The translations under genes were made by a program, and so were the position numbers. 64,000 nt of DNA from Pseudodesulfovibrio pelocollis (GTDB lineage Bacteria; Desulfobacterota; Desulfovibrionia; Desulfovibrionales; Desulfovibrionaceae): assembly GCF_030282845.1 (NCBI RefSeq), contig NZ_JASTWE010000017.1, positions 1-64,000 of the forward strand. The letters run 5' to 3'. Positions 25,164 to 37,649 of the stretch are shown piece by piece. The notes beneath the pieces are model-generated. The model was not told the DNA's origin and made no database searches. It was given only the letters and a program-made list of their open reading frames with translations. Numbering within the stretch: the first letter of the stretch is position 1; every line of letters begins with the position of its first letter.

Positions 25164-25179
25164 GTCCGTTTTTTCGGAC
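25164..25179. promoter_or_regulatory. Upstream palindrome 2, candidate activator site
   Basis: GTCCG-T6-CGGAC. It shares the 14-base core with the copy at 25052, and the outer base pair is changed on both sides so that symmetry is kept. It is centred about 120 bp before the expected transcription start, a typical enhancer distance. Confidence 0.6.
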
Positions 25180-25264
25180 CAGTTGGAGACCTCCCCGTGC
25201 ACACCCGCCTTCCGCTCCGTGCTCAACATCCTGTCATGGCAAGACAAATGGTCAATCAGCTTTC

Positions 25265-25282
25265 TTGGCATGGAAGTTGATT
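25265..25282 (+). promoter_or_regulatory. Sigma-54-type promoter of the lactate operon
   Basis: TTGGCATGGAAGTTGATT matches the TTGGCACG-N4-TTGC consensus with the GG and GA elements exactly 10 bases apart; the minus-12 element reads GA instead of GC. Transcription would start near 25292, leaving a leader of about 74 nt before por. The homologous operon in D. vulgaris is reported to be sigma-54 dependent. Confidence 0.6.
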
Positions 25283-25284
25283 AA

Positions 25285-28965
<3,681 letters not shown>

Positions 28966-28977
28966 CGTTTGAGGTTT

Positions 28978-29027
28978 GCGCGGGGTGCGGGTTTTTGCGG
29001 AGGCTCTGCCTGATCCGCATCCCGCGC
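28978..29027 (+). other. Intercistronic hairpin between por and lactate permease
   Basis: GCGCGGGGTGCGG (28978-28990) pairs with CCGCATCCCGCGC (29015-29027) over 13 bp with one G-U pair and a 24-nt loop. There is no terminal T-run, so it looks more like an mRNA-stability or processing element than a full terminator. Confidence 0.55.
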
Positions 29028-29090
29028 GCATTGAAAACACGGCAGCGTGGTTGCGCCGGTTTTTCACCACTTAATGAGGAGTAGGGTACG

Positions 29091-30764
29091 ATGTACACGT
29101 TAATGGCACTGGCACCGATTCTTACGGTGTTCTTCTTCCTGGTAATTCTTCGCTGGCCTGCCAAAAAGGCCATGCCCCTGGCCCTGATCGTGGCCGCAGG
29201 CCTGGCCTACTTTGTCTGGCAGGTCTCCGGTGCGGTCATCGGCGCTTCCATCATCCAGGGTCTCGCGATCACTATCGCCATCCTCTGGATCGTCTTTGGC
29301 GCCCTCCTGATGCTCAACACCCTGACCAACAGCGGAGCCATTGCGGCCATCCGCGCCGGGTTCATGGACATCACCCCGGACCGTCGAATCCAGGCCATGA
29401 TCATCGCCTGGTGCTTCGGCGCCTTCATCGAGGGCGCGGCCGGTTTCGGCACCCCGGCGGCGGTCTGCGCGCCGCTGCTCATGGCCCTGGGCTTCCCGGC
29501 CATGGCCTCGGTCACCGTGGCCCTGATCATCCAGTCCACCCCGGTCACCTTCGGCGCGGTGGGCACCCCGGTGCTGCTGGGCGTGCGCACCGGCCTGGAC
29601 AACCCCATCGTCCACGACCTGCTGGGCAAAAACGGCATCGCCTTCATGGACTACATCTACGAGATCGGTGCCACCGCCGCCATCATGCACGGCATCATCG
29701 GCATCCTGATCCCGGTCTTCCTGTCGGTCATGCTGACCCGCTTCTTCTGCAAGGAGAAGTCCATCGCCCGGGGTCTTGAGGCCCTGCCGTTCGGCATCTT
29801 CGCCGGTCTGGCCTTCACCGTTCCCTACATGCTGGTGGCCTGGTTCCTCGGCCCCGAGTTCCCGTCCCTGATCGGCGGTCTCGTCGGTCTGGCCCTGGTT
29901 GTCACCGCTGCCAAGAACAACTTCCTGACCCCCAAGAACACCTGGGACTTCGACGATCGTTCCGAGTGGCCCTCCACCTGGATGGGCACCTGGGAGCCCA
30001 AGTTCGCCAAGGCCCCCGAGCACATGACCCTGGTCAAGGCCTGGGCTCCCTACGTCCTGGTCGGCCTGTTCCTGGTCATGTCCCGCAAGATCGACTGGAT
30101 CAAGGGCGCCCTGACCTCGGTCAAGATTCCCATCAACAACATCTTCGACACCGGTATCGGCTACGTCATCGACCCCCTGTACATTCCCGGCTTCATCTTC
30201 GTCTGCGCCGTCATCTGCGCCTTCTTCATCCAGCAGATGAAGGTCAAGGACCTCACGGACGCGGCCAAGCAGTCCCTGAAGACCACGGTGCAGGCATCCT
30301 TCGCCCTTGGATTCGCCATCCCCATGGTGCGCGTGTTCATCAACTCCGGCGAGAAGTTCAACGCCTCGGGCCTGACCTCCATGCCCCTTGAGCTGGCCAA
30401 CGGCGTGGCCGCACTGGCGGGCGGCGCCTGGACCAGCTTTGCCTCGGTCATCGGCGCGCTGGGCGCCTTCATCGCAGGGTCCAACACCGTGTCCAACATG
30501 ATGTTCTCCCTGTTCCAGTTCGGCGTCGCCTCCCAGATCGACGTGCCCCAGTCCGTCATCGTGGCCCTGCAGGCCGTGGGCGGCGCTGCCGGCAACATGA
30601 TCACCGTCCACAACGTCGTGGCCGCGGCCGCCGTGGTGGGTCTGATGGACCGCGAGGGCGAGATCATCCGCAAGACTCTCATCCCCCTGACCTACTATCT
30701 GGTCTTTGCCGCCATTATCGGCACGGTCATGATCGCCTCTGGTTGGGGCACGGTCCTCAAGTAA
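29091..30764 (+). CDS. L-lactate permease (LctP/LldP family)
   Basis: 557 residues with 12-14 membrane segments, in the inner membrane. Family features include [31 protein letters not shown], the signature of LctP-type lactate permeases, then [12 protein letters not shown] and a C-terminal [17 protein letters not shown]. It takes up lactate, probably with protons, supplying the enzymes encoded downstream. GAGGAG precedes the ATG at 29091. The next gene follows after 89 bp containing a hairpin. Confidence 0.95.
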   Translation: MYTLMALAPILTVFFFLVILRWPAKKAMPLALIVAAGLAYFVWQVSGAVIGASIIQGLAITIAILWIVFGALLMLNTLTNSGAIAAIRAGFMDITPDRRIQAMIIAWCFGAFIEGAAGFGTPAAVCAPLLMALGFPAMASVTVALIIQSTPVTFGAVGTPVLLGVRTGLDNPIVHDLLGKNGIAFMDYIYEIGATAAIMHGIIGILIPVFLSVMLTRFFCKEKSIARGLEALPFGIFAGLAFTVPYMLVAWFLGPEFPSLIGGLVGLALVVTAAKNNFLTPKNTWDFDDRSEWPSTWMGTWEPKFAKAPEHMTLVKAWAPYVLVGLFLVMSRKIDWIKGALTSVKIPINNIFDTGIGYVIDPLYIPGFIFVCAVICAFFIQQMKVKDLTDAAKQSLKTTVQASFALGFAIPMVRVFINSGEKFNASGLTSMPLELANGVAALAGGAWTSFASVIGALGAFIAGSNTVSNMMFSLFQFGVASQIDVPQSVIVALQAVGGAAGNMITVHNVVAAAAVVGLMDREGEIIRKTLIPLTYYLVFAAIIGTVMIASGWGTVLK

Positions 30765-30794
30765 CCGTGTCTCTTCGACGCACGACGACACACC

Positions 30795-30820
30795 GGGAGG
30801 GGAGGCCATCCTCCCCTCCC
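30795..30820 (+). other. Intercistronic hairpin before the GlcD-like gene
   Basis: A perfect 11-bp stem GGGAGGGGAGG / CCTCCCCTCCC with a CCAT loop. No T-run follows (GCCACCACC). It lies in the middle of the operon, 34 bp before the next start codon. Confidence 0.6.
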
Positions 30821-30853
30821 GCCACCACCAAGATTTTTCAAGGAGATACGGAA

Positions 30854-32248
30854 ATGGGTACCGACAAGCTCATCAAGGATTTCGAGGCCGCCGTCGGCGC
30901 GGACAACGTCATGACCAGCGAGACCGACCGTCACGCCTATTCCTATGATGCGGCGGTGCTCGATTCCGTCATGCCCGCCCTGGTCGTCAGGCCCACCACC
31001 AGCGAGGCGCTGGGCAAGGCCACCAAATTGTGCAACGACAACGGCCTGCCGCTGACCGTGCGCGGTGCCGGAACCAATCTTTCGGGCGGCACCATCCCCC
31101 ACCCGGGCGGGGTGGTGGTCCTGACCAACGGCCTGAGTCGAATCCTCGAAATCAACGAGGAGGACATGTACGCCGTGGTCGAGCCGGGCGTGATCACGGC
31201 CAAGTTCGCGGCCGAGGCGGCCAAGCGCGGCCTGTTCTATCCGCCGGACCCGGGCAGCCAGACCGTCTCCACCCTGGGCGGCAACGTGGCCGAGAACGCG
31301 GGCGGCCTGCGCGGCCTGAAGTACGGCGTGACCAAGGACTACGTCATGGGCGTGGACTTCTGGGACGTCAACGGCGAGCTGGTCAAGTCCGGCTCGCGCA
31401 CGGTCAAGTGTGTCACCGGCTACAACCTGACCGGGCTCATGATCGCCTCCGAGGGCACGCTGGGCGTCTTTGACAGGATCATCCTCAAGCTCATTCCCCC
31501 GGCCCAGGCGGCCAAGTCCATGATGGCCATCTTCCCGTCCATGAAGGCCGCCTCCGAGACCGTGGCCGCCATCATCGCCAACAAGATCGTGCCCGCCACC
31601 CTTGAGATGATGGACAACTTCACCATCCGCACCGTGGAGAACTTCCGGGGCGCGGGCCTGCCCGTGGATGCGGCGGCCCTGCTGCTCATCGAGGTGGACG
31701 GCCATCCCGGACAGGTGGCCGACGAGGCCGCCAAGGTGGAGGAGATATGCAGGAAGAACGGCGCCACCGAACTGAAGGTGGCCAAGGACGCGGCCGAGCG
31801 CGACGCGGTCTGGCAGGCGAGGCGCGACGCGCTGCCCGCCCTGGCCAAGCTCAGGCCCACTTGCGTGCTTGAGGACGCCACGGTGCCGCGCTCCAAGATT
31901 CCGGCCATGATCGAGGCCCTGGGCGAGATCAGCAAAAAGTACGACCTGACCATCGGCACCTTCGGCCATGCGGGCGACGGCAACCTGCACCCGACCATCC
32001 TCACCGACAAGCGCGACAAGAAGGAGTGGGAGCGGGTGGAGCACGCCATCGACGAGATATTCGAGCGCGCCCTGGCCCTGGGCGGCACCCTGTCCGGCGA
32101 GCACGGCATCGGCATGGCCAAATCCAAGTACCTGGAGCAGGAGACATCTCGCGCCACCATCGAATATTCCCGCCGCATGAAGTCCGTGCTCGATCCCAAG
32201 GGCATCCTCAATCCCGGCAAGATCATCGGCCTGAAGTCCGAAGGGTAG
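30854..32248 (+). CDS. FAD-linked lactate dehydrogenase subunit (GlcD/Dld-II type)
   Basis: 464 residues. The N-terminal FAD-binding PCMH domain includes VRGAGTNLSGGTIPHPGGVV and PPDPGSQTVSTLGGNVAENAGGLRGLKYGVTKDYV. The C-terminal FAD-oxidase domain ends in TFGHAGDGNLHPTI and LSGEHGIGMAKSKYL, the substrate-site histidines of D-lactate/glycolate dehydrogenases. It oxidises lactate to pyruvate together with the Fe-S protein encoded 8 bp downstream; the D. vulgaris counterpart is assigned to D-lactate. No signal peptide, so it is cytoplasmic or peripheral to the membrane. AAGGAGA precedes the ATG at 30854. Confidence 0.93.
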   Translation: MGTDKLIKDFEAAVGADNVMTSETDRHAYSYDAAVLDSVMPALVVRPTTSEALGKATKLCNDNGLPLTVRGAGTNLSGGTIPHPGGVVVLTNGLSRILEINEEDMYAVVEPGVITAKFAAEAAKRGLFYPPDPGSQTVSTLGGNVAENAGGLRGLKYGVTKDYVMGVDFWDVNGELVKSGSRTVKCVTGYNLTGLMIASEGTLGVFDRIILKLIPPAQAAKSMMAIFPSMKAASETVAAIIANKIVPATLEMMDNFTIRTVENFRGAGLPVDAAALLLIEVDGHPGQVADEAAKVEEICRKNGATELKVAKDAAERDAVWQARRDALPALAKLRPTCVLEDATVPRSKIPAMIEALGEISKKYDLTIGTFGHAGDGNLHPTILTDKRDKKEWERVEHAIDEIFERALALGGTLSGEHGIGMAKSKYLEQETSRATIEYSRRMKSVLDPKGILNPGKIIGLKSEG

Positions 32249-32256
32249 GGGGAGTC

Positions 32257-33537
32257 ATGGCAGACATTCACAAGCTTGCCAAAATGTTCAAGGAGCTGGA
32301 CGACCAGCTGGTCAGCTGCATGCGTTGCGGCATGTGCCAGGCGGTCTGTCCCATCTTCGCCCAGACCGGGCGCGAGGCGGACGTCACCCGGGGCAAGCTC
32401 GCCCTGCTCGACGGCCTGGCCAACGAGATGCTCACCGATGCCGAGGGCGTCAACGAGAAGCTCAACCGCTGCCTGATGTGCGGCACCTGCCAGTCCAACT
32501 GTCCCAGCGGCGTGAAGGTCATGGACATCTTCCTCAAGGCCCGGGCCATCATGACCGGCTACTTCGGCCTCTCGGCCGCCAAGCGCGCCATCTTCCGGGG
32601 CATGCTCAAGAACCCGAGGCTGTTCAACGCGCTGACCGACATGGGCTCGAAGTTCCAGGGGCTGTTTACCAAGAAGGTGGACGACATGCTCGGCTCGTCC
32701 TGCGCCCGGTTCAACGCGCCCATCGTCGGCGACCGCCACTTCCGCACCCTGGCCGAGAAGCCGCTGCACAAGGTGGTGCCCGAGCTGAACACCCCGGCGG
32801 GCAAGAGCGGCATCCGGGTCGCCCTGTATGTGGGCTGCGTCATCGACAAGATGTTCCCCAGCGTGGGGCTGTCCATCCTCAAGGTGCTGGAGCGCCACGG
32901 CGTGGGCGTGTTCATGCCGAGCGGGCAGGCCTGCTGCGGCATCCCGGCCCTCTCCAGCGGCGACACCGATACCTTTGACTCCCTGGTGGGCATCAACATG
33001 GAGCGGTTCGGCGAGGGCGAGTTCGACTACCTCGTCACCGGCTGCGCCACCTGCACCTCCACCATCAAGGAGCTGTGGCCGCGCATGTACCAGGGGCCCT
33101 CGGCCCTCAAGTACGACATCGCCGCTCTGGAACGGAAAACCATGGACATCAGCCAGTTCCTGGTGGATATATTGAAACTTGAGCCCAAGGATTCGGCTGG
33201 CGGCCGTACCGTGACCTATCACGATCCCTGCCACCTCAAGAACTCCCTTGGCATCACCGCCCAGCCGCGCACCATGATCAAGGCCGCGGGCTGCTCCTTC
33301 AAGGAGATGAATGAGGCGGGCGTGTGCTGCGGCTGCGGCGGCAGCTTCAACATCGCCCACTACGAGATGTCCAGGCAGATCGGCGGACGCAAGGCGGAGA
33401 ACATCGTCGCCTCGGGCGCGGACACGGTGGCCACCAGCTGCCCGGCCTGCATGCTCCAGATCACGGACATGCTCTCGCGCAAGAAGGCCGGAGTGAACGT
33501 CAAGCACGTCATCGAGCTTTATGCCGACGGCTGCTGA
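32257..33537 (+). CDS. Fe-S subunit of lactate dehydrogenase (GlcF-like, two CCG domains)
   Basis: 426 residues. The N-terminus has two 4Fe-4S motifs, CMRCGMCQAVCP and CLMCGTCQSNCP (residues about 21 and 74). Two cysteine-rich CCG domains follow (GCVIDKMFP ... CCGIP ... GCATCTSTIK, and HDPCHLKNSL ... CCGCGGSFN ... SCPACMLQI). This is the electron-transfer partner of the flavoprotein upstream and probably delivers electrons to the quinone pool. GGGGGAG precedes the ATG at 32257. Confidence 0.93.
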   Translation: MADIHKLAKMFKELDDQLVSCMRCGMCQAVCPIFAQTGREADVTRGKLALLDGLANEMLTDAEGVNEKLNRCLMCGTCQSNCPSGVKVMDIFLKARAIMTGYFGLSAAKRAIFRGMLKNPRLFNALTDMGSKFQGLFTKKVDDMLGSSCARFNAPIVGDRHFRTLAEKPLHKVVPELNTPAGKSGIRVALYVGCVIDKMFPSVGLSILKVLERHGVGVFMPSGQACCGIPALSSGDTDTFDSLVGINMERFGEGEFDYLVTGCATCTSTIKELWPRMYQGPSALKYDIAALERKTMDISQFLVDILKLEPKDSAGGRTVTYHDPCHLKNSLGITAQPRTMIKAAGCSFKEMNEAGVCCGCGGSFNIAHYEMSRQIGGRKAENIVASGADTVATSCPACMLQITDMLSRKKAGVNVKHVIELYADGC

Positions 33538-33602
33538 TCAGTCGGTGGCGGAGGGCGGTGGCGCAGGCCGACGGGGCCTGCCGCCCGATCATCCATGAAC
33601 CG

Positions 33603-33626
33603 TCCGCCGGGCGAGTAACCGGCGGA
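33603..33626 (+). other. Intercistronic hairpin before pta
   Basis: TCCGCCGG (33603-33610) and CCGGCGGA (33619-33626), a perfect 8-bp stem with an 8-nt loop, just ahead of the AAAAGGAA ribosome site of pta. It could influence pta translation or mRNA ends. Confidence 0.45.
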
Positions 33627-33643
33627 ACGAAAAGGAATCAATC

Positions 33644-35761
33644 ATGTCCAAGAACCTGTACGTGACCGCGACGGAATCACGAAGCGGCAAGTCCGCCATC
33701 GTCCTCGGCGTCATGCAGATGATCATGCGGGAGTTGCACAACGTCGCCATCTTCCGCCCCATCATCAATGACCCGGGGCCGGGACGAAAGGATCACGACA
33801 TCGAATTGCTGGTGGAGCACTTCAAGCTTTCCATCGCCTACGAAGACACCTACGCCTATACTCTCAAGCAGGCGCGCGAGCTGATCAACTCCGGTCAGCA
33901 TGCCTTGCTGCTGGAGAACATCCTGAAGAAATACAAAGACCTTGAGGCTCGGTACGACTTCGTTCTCTGCGAGGGGACCGACTTCAAGGGCAAGGACCCG
34001 GCCTTTGAGTTCGACATCAACGCGGACATCGCGGCCAACATCGGCGCGCCCGTGCTGGTGGTCTGCTCGGGCCTGGACAAGACGGCCGAGGAAGTCATCG
34101 CCGTCTCCCAGACCACCATCGACACGCTGGAGGAAAAGGGCGTTGACCTCGTGGGCTGCATCGTCAACCGCGCCCCCGAGGGCGTCACCCGCGAGATGGC
34201 CAGCCTCATCGAGTGCAAGGTGCGCTGCAAGGAGCCCATGCCGGTCTACGTCATCCCGGAGAACGAGGCCCTGGGCAAGCCCACCATCGGCGATGTCAAG
34301 CGCTGGCTCGATGCCGACGTGCTCTACGGCCACAGCGGCATGCACGCCCTGGTGGACAACTACGTGGTCGCGGCCATGCAGATAGGCAACTTCCTCGGCT
34401 ACATCCGCAACGGCAGCCTGATCATCACCCCGGGCGACCGCTCGGACATCATCCTCTCAAGCCTCGCCTCGCGGCTTTCAAGCTCGTACCCGGACATCTC
34501 CGGCATCGTGCTCACCGGCGGGCTCAACGTGTCCACCAACGTGCACAAGCTCATCGAGGGCTGGACCGGCGTGCCCGTGCCCGTGCTCTCGGTCAAGGGC
34601 CACACCTACCAGACCGTGCAGGAGCTGACCCGCCTCTACGGCCGCATCGAGACCCACGACGACCAGCGCATCGCCACGGCCCTCGGCGGCTTTTCCCAGC
34701 ATGTGGATGTGCAGGAGTTGCGCGAGCGGGTCATCGAGCAGCGCTCCACCCGGGTCACGCCCAAGATGTTCGAGTTCTCCCTGGTGGAGAAGGCCTCGGG
34801 CGACAGGCAGCGCATCGTCATGCCCGAGGGCTCGGGCGAGCGCATCCTGCGCGCCACCGACATCCTGCTGCGGCGCGGCGTGGCCGACATGATCCTGCTC
34901 GGCAATGCCGACGAGATCAGGAACAAGGCGTCCGCCCTGGGGGTGGATGTGTCCGGGGCGCGGATCATCGACCCCACCGAATCGGAATTGCTCGACGCCT
35001 TTGCCGAGGAATACCTCGAACTGCGCAAGCACAAGGGCGTCATTGCCGAGATGGCCTGGGACCGCATGAGCGACCCCACCTACTTTGCCACCATGATGGT
35101 CCACAAGGGCTTTGCCGACGGCATGGTCTCCGGCTCGGTGACCACCACGGCCCAGACCATCCGCCCGGCCTTCGAGTTCGTCAAGACCAAGCCGGGCTGC
35201 TCCATCGTCTCCTCGGTCTTCCTCATGTGCCTCAAGGACCGCGTGCTGGTCTACGGCGACTGCGCCGTGAACCCCAACCCCGACGCCCAGCAGCTGGCCG
35301 AGATCGCCATCGCCTCGGCCGAGACCGCGCGCATCTTCGGCATCGAACCCAAGGTGGCCATGCTCAGCTACTCCACCGGCGCGTCGGGCAAGGGCGAGGA
35401 CGTGGAAAAGGTCATCGAGGCCGCCAAGATCGCCAAGGCGCTGGTCCAGGAGCGCGGCCTGGGCTTCCCCATCGAAGGGCCGCTCCAGTACGACGCCGCC
35501 GTGGACCCGGAGGTGGCCGCGGTCAAGATGCCCGACTCTGAGGTGGCGGGGCAGGCCACAGTCTTCATCTTCCCGGACCTGAACACCGGCAACAACACCT
35601 ACAAGGCCGTGCAGCGCGCCGCCAACGCCGTGGCCATCGGCCCGGTCCTCCAGGGGCTGAACAAGCCCGTCAACGACCTCTCGCGCGGCTGCACCGTGCC
35701 GGACATCGTCAACACCGTGGCCATCACCGCCATCCAGGCGCAGGCTGAAAAGGGCAACTAG
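33644..35761 (+). CDS. pta: Phosphate acetyltransferase, long form with DRTGG domain
   Basis: 705 residues, the long Pta type. The N-terminal P-loop, BioD-like domain (1-210) starts VTATESRSGKSAIVLGVMQ. A DRTGG domain lies at about 215-325 (LITPGDRSDIILSSLASRL, GIVLTGGLNVS). The catalytic PTA domain is at about 380-705 (MPEGSGERILRATDILLRRGVADMILLGN, MVSGSVTTTAQTIRPAFEFVKT, LSYSTGASGKGEDVEKV, GPLQYDAAV). It converts acetyl-CoA to acetyl phosphate. The N-terminal domains are known in the family to be regulatory. ackA starts 1 bp after its stop codon. Confidence 0.96.
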   Translation: MSKNLYVTATESRSGKSAIVLGVMQMIMRELHNVAIFRPIINDPGPGRKDHDIELLVEHFKLSIAYEDTYAYTLKQARELINSGQHALLLENILKKYKDLEARYDFVLCEGTDFKGKDPAFEFDINADIAANIGAPVLVVCSGLDKTAEEVIAVSQTTIDTLEEKGVDLVGCIVNRAPEGVTREMASLIECKVRCKEPMPVYVIPENEALGKPTIGDVKRWLDADVLYGHSGMHALVDNYVVAAMQIGNFLGYIRNGSLIITPGDRSDIILSSLASRLSSSYPDISGIVLTGGLNVSTNVHKLIEGWTGVPVPVLSVKGHTYQTVQELTRLYGRIETHDDQRIATALGGFSQHVDVQELRERVIEQRSTRVTPKMFEFSLVEKASGDRQRIVMPEGSGERILRATDILLRRGVADMILLGNADEIRNKASALGVDVSGARIIDPTESELLDAFAEEYLELRKHKGVIAEMAWDRMSDPTYFATMMVHKGFADGMVSGSVTTTAQTIRPAFEFVKTKPGCSIVSSVFLMCLKDRVLVYGDCAVNPNPDAQQLAEIAIASAETARIFGIEPKVAMLSYSTGASGKGEDVEKVIEAAKIAKALVQERGLGFPIEGPLQYDAAVDPEVAAVKMPDSEVAGQATVFIFPDLNTGNNTYKAVQRAANAVAIGPVLQGLNKPVNDLSRGCTVPDIVNTVAITAIQAQAEKGN

Positions 35762-35762
35762 C

Positions 35763-36968
35763 ATGAAAGTTCTCGTCATCAACTCGGGCAGTTCCTCCAT
35801 TAAGTACCAGCTTCTCGACATGCAGACCGAGGCGGTGCTCGTCTCCGGTCTGGTGGAGCGCATCGGCGAGGCCAAGGGAGAACTGACCAACAAGGCCTTC
35901 CCCGGCACGGACCGGCAAGAGGTGACCAAGATCGAGCAGCCCATCCCGGACCACAACACCGGCATGCGGCTGGCCATCGACCTGATCACCGACCCGGAAA
36001 AGGGCGTCATCAGGGACCGCGCCGAGATCGACGCCGTGGGCCATCGCGTGGTGCATGGCGGCGAGGCGTTCCACCAGCCCACGGTGATCACCGATGCGGT
36101 CATCCGGGCCATCGAGGAGACCGTGCCCCTGGCCCCCCTGCACAATCCGGCCAACCTGGACGGCATCCGCGTGGCCGTGGAGCTGTTTCCGGGCGTGCCC
36201 CAGGTGGCCGTGTTCGACACCGCCTTTCACCAGACCATCCCGGCCCATGCCTACATGTACGCGCTGCCCTACGCCCTGTACGAGTCCGACCGTGTGCGCC
36301 GCTACGGCTTCCATGGCACCTCGCACAAGTTCGTGGCCGGGGAGTGCGCCAGGCTGCTGGGCAAGCCCCTTGAGCAGTGCAACCTGATCACCGTGCACCT
36401 TGGCAACGGCTGCTCCATGACCGCTGTGGAGCAGGGCAGGAGCGTGGACACCTCGCTGGGTCTGACCCCCCTCGAGGGACTGGTCATGGGCACCCGCTGC
36501 GGCGACGTGGACCCGGCCGTGCATGCCTTCCTGGCCCGCAACAAGGGCATGGACATCGAGGCCATCGACGCCATGCTCAACAAGGAGTCCGGCCTCAAGG
36601 GGCTGTGCGGCATGAACGACATGCGCGACATCCACGCCGCCATCGGCAAGGGTGACGCCAGGGCGAAGCTCGCCCTGGACGTGCAGACCTACCGCAACCG
36701 CAAATACATCGGCGCATACATGGCCGTGCTCGGCCGGGTGGACGCCATCGTCTTCACCGCAGGCATCGGCGAGAACGACGACGTGGTCCGGCGCGAGTCC
36801 CTCAGGGGCCTGGAGTGCTTCGGCGTGACGATCGACGCCAAGGCCAACGCGCAACGCGCCAAGGAGCCGCTCAAGATCAGCGCGGCCGACAGCACCATCG
36901 AGGTCTGGGTCATTCCCACCAACGAGGAACTGGCCATCGCCAGAGAGACGAAAAGCGTCCTGAACTAG
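35763..36968 (+). CDS. ackA: Acetate kinase
   Basis: 401 residues, full length. Motifs are VLVINSGSSSIKYQLL at the N-terminus, AFHQTIPAHAYMYALPY, GFHGTSHKFVA, NGCSMTAVEQGRSVDTSLGLTPLEGLVMGTRCGDVDP and FTAGIGEN. It transfers phosphate from acetyl phosphate to ADP, producing acetate and the ATP gained from lactate oxidation. Its start codon lies 1 bp after the pta stop, so the two are translationally coupled. Confidence 0.97.
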   Translation: MKVLVINSGSSSIKYQLLDMQTEAVLVSGLVERIGEAKGELTNKAFPGTDRQEVTKIEQPIPDHNTGMRLAIDLITDPEKGVIRDRAEIDAVGHRVVHGGEAFHQPTVITDAVIRAIEETVPLAPLHNPANLDGIRVAVELFPGVPQVAVFDTAFHQTIPAHAYMYALPYALYESDRVRRYGFHGTSHKFVAGECARLLGKPLEQCNLITVHLGNGCSMTAVEQGRSVDTSLGLTPLEGLVMGTRCGDVDPAVHAFLARNKGMDIEAIDAMLNKESGLKGLCGMNDMRDIHAAIGKGDARAKLALDVQTYRNRKYIGAYMAVLGRVDAIVFTAGIGENDDVVRRESLRGLECFGVTIDAKANAQRAKEPLKISAADSTIEVWVIPTNEELAIARETKSVLN

Positions 36969-37020
36969 CAATTCGACGTGGACCCGGCCGCCGGGCCGGA
37001 CCACAGGGGAGGGAGAAAAC

Positions 37021-37647
37021 ATGACTACCGGCACTGATTACTGCCAGACGTTCGTGGACAAGGCCAAGGCCGTCTCCGCCATCGTCACCGAAGTGAAAAG
37101 CGATGACGAGGCGCTCAAGTACGTCATCGACCTGTGTGACAGGAAGGAAGTGTGCCAGCTGCTCGTTTCAGGCTGCGAGCGCGACCTGTCCGACAAGGCC
37201 GAAAAACTCTGCGACCTCAAGCAGAAGAAGGTCATCGCCGCACCGGGCCTCAAGAAACCGCTCTACGACAAGCTTGCGGAAATGAGCGCCAAGGCGGGCT
37301 TCGAGTGCATCGACTCCGGCATGCGCGACCATCTGGCCGGGGTGGACATCGGCTTCACCTATGCCGAATACGGTCTGGCCGAGACCGGCACATTGATGCT
37401 TGACTGTCCGGGCGAGGACATGCGTCTGGCCACCATGGTCAGCGAGTTCCACGTCTGCGTGCTGCCCAAGTCCAAGATCCGCAAGGACAGCTACGCGGTG
37501 GAGAAGATGATGCTCACCCGCATGGGCAAGACCCCGGACTATCTGGCCTTCATCACCGGGCCAAGCCGCACCGCCGACATCGAGCGCGTCCTCGCGCTGG
37601 GCGTGCACGGTCCCCTTGAACTGCACATCCTGCTCATGGAGGACTAG
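37021..37647 (+). CDS. LUD-domain protein, LutC-like lactate utilisation subunit
   Basis: 208 residues of the LUD (LutC/YkgG) family: AAPGLKKPLYDKLAEMSAKAGFECIDSGMRDHLAGVDIGFTYAEYGLAETGTLML, then the conserved FHVCVLPKSKI and ITGPSRTADIERVLALGVHGPLELHILL. In the Lut system LutC works with LutA and LutB to oxidise L-lactate to pyruvate. GGGAGGGAG precedes the ATG. The LutB-A fusion gene begins 2 bp after its stop codon. Confidence 0.9.
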   Translation: MTTGTDYCQTFVDKAKAVSAIVTEVKSDDEALKYVIDLCDRKEVCQLLVSGCERDLSDKAEKLCDLKQKKVIAAPGLKKPLYDKLAEMSAKAGFECIDSGMRDHLAGVDIGFTYAEYGLAETGTLMLDCPGEDMRLATMVSEFHVCVLPKSKIRKDSYAVEKMMLTRMGKTPDYLAFITGPSRTADIERVLALGVHGPLELHILLMED

Positions 37648-37649
37648 CC

